Below are positions 63,863-64,000 of a DNA stretch of 64,000 bases, in pieces. The notes under the pieces were generated by a model. The model saw nothing but the letters and a program-made list of their open reading frames with translations. It did not search any database and had not been told where the DNA came from. Positions within the stretch are counted from its first letter, which is position 1; the number at the start of each line of letters is the position of its first letter. Source of the DNA: Bugula neritina (lineage: Eukaryota > Bryozoa > Gymnolaemata > Cheilostomatida > Bugulidae); the NCBI GenBank assembly GCA_964035545.1, contig OZ037771.1, positions 3,585,128-3,649,127 of the forward strand. The letters run 5' to 3'. A program made the position numbers and the translations under genes.

Positions 63863-64000
63863 GTGGTCACCATCTTACTGTAAAGAGCAACAAGACCTTG
63901 AAGCTTTAAATATATATTTTGAGGAAAAGAATGAGCAGACTGAATTCACAGTCTTCAGAAGCCTATTCTGTAACATTCAGCTAGACCTCAATTTTAGATG
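63863..64000 (+). CDS. Candidate exon running off the right edge
   Basis: After an acceptor-like TTGCTTTGTAG the frame stays open for 45 codons to the window end in very AT-rich DNA. It begins WSPSYCKEQQDLEALNIYFE and has a protein-like residue mix. It is on the strand opposite to the PUDP-like exon, so it would be another gene or an exon of a mobile element. No family recognised. Confidence 0.3.

Overview
The window is nuclear DNA from an animal: AT-rich, with many short exons bounded by GT/AG introns, long introns full of microsatellites, tRNA-headed SINEs and fold-back elements. The gene set (a VWA3-type vWA protein, a GABA-B receptor subunit, a CFAP97-domain protein, torsins, pseudouridine phosphatase) points to a metazoan with motile cilia and a nervous system. 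An invertebrate, perhaps a lophotrochozoan, is my inference; no gene here fixes the phylum.

Layout. (1) 744-15260, plus strand: a large VWA3B-like gene whose 5' end lies left of the window. I could join 26 exons in one consistent frame; they encode a degenerate and an intact vWA domain, then Tudor-like/DUF4537-type modules. (2) 16721-18468, minus strand, convergent with the first: a five-exon secreted precursor I do not recognise, with dibasic sites and one amidation-type site, plus a TATA box and a likely 5' UTR exon near 19.1-19.2 kb. (3) 21040-24652, plus: a four-exon protein with four C2H2 zinc fingers. (4) 26454-36933, minus: a complete 16-exon, 847-residue GABA-B receptor subunit 2-like gene with signal peptide, compact ligand-binding region, seven membrane segments and a C-terminal coiled coil. 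(5) 36.9-44.1 kb: gene-poor, with repeats and one weak candidate exon. (6) 44151-44675, minus: an intronless CFAP97-domain gene. (7) 46812-48797 and 51969-55819, plus: two tandem torsin AAA+ genes with identical intron phases, from a segmental duplication that also copied their flanks. The second has lost the catalytic Walker B glutamate and shows a frame break near its signal peptide. (8) 56934-57131, minus: the last exon of a PUDP-like HAD phosphatase. (9) 57.1-64 kb: intron or intergenic sequence with a duplicated block, a roughly 60-bp minisatellite and a candidate exon running off the right edge.

The genes do not form an operon. VWA3B-like and CFAP97D-like are both expected in cilia or sperm axonemes; the torsins act in the ER lumen and nuclear envelope; the GABA-B-like receptor and the secreted precursor fit neuronal signalling. 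The most notable signals are the torsin pair with a predicted hydrolysis-dead paralogue, the unrecognised secreted precursor, the divergent GABA-B ectodomain, and a young 346-bp element with 71-bp terminal inverted repeats.
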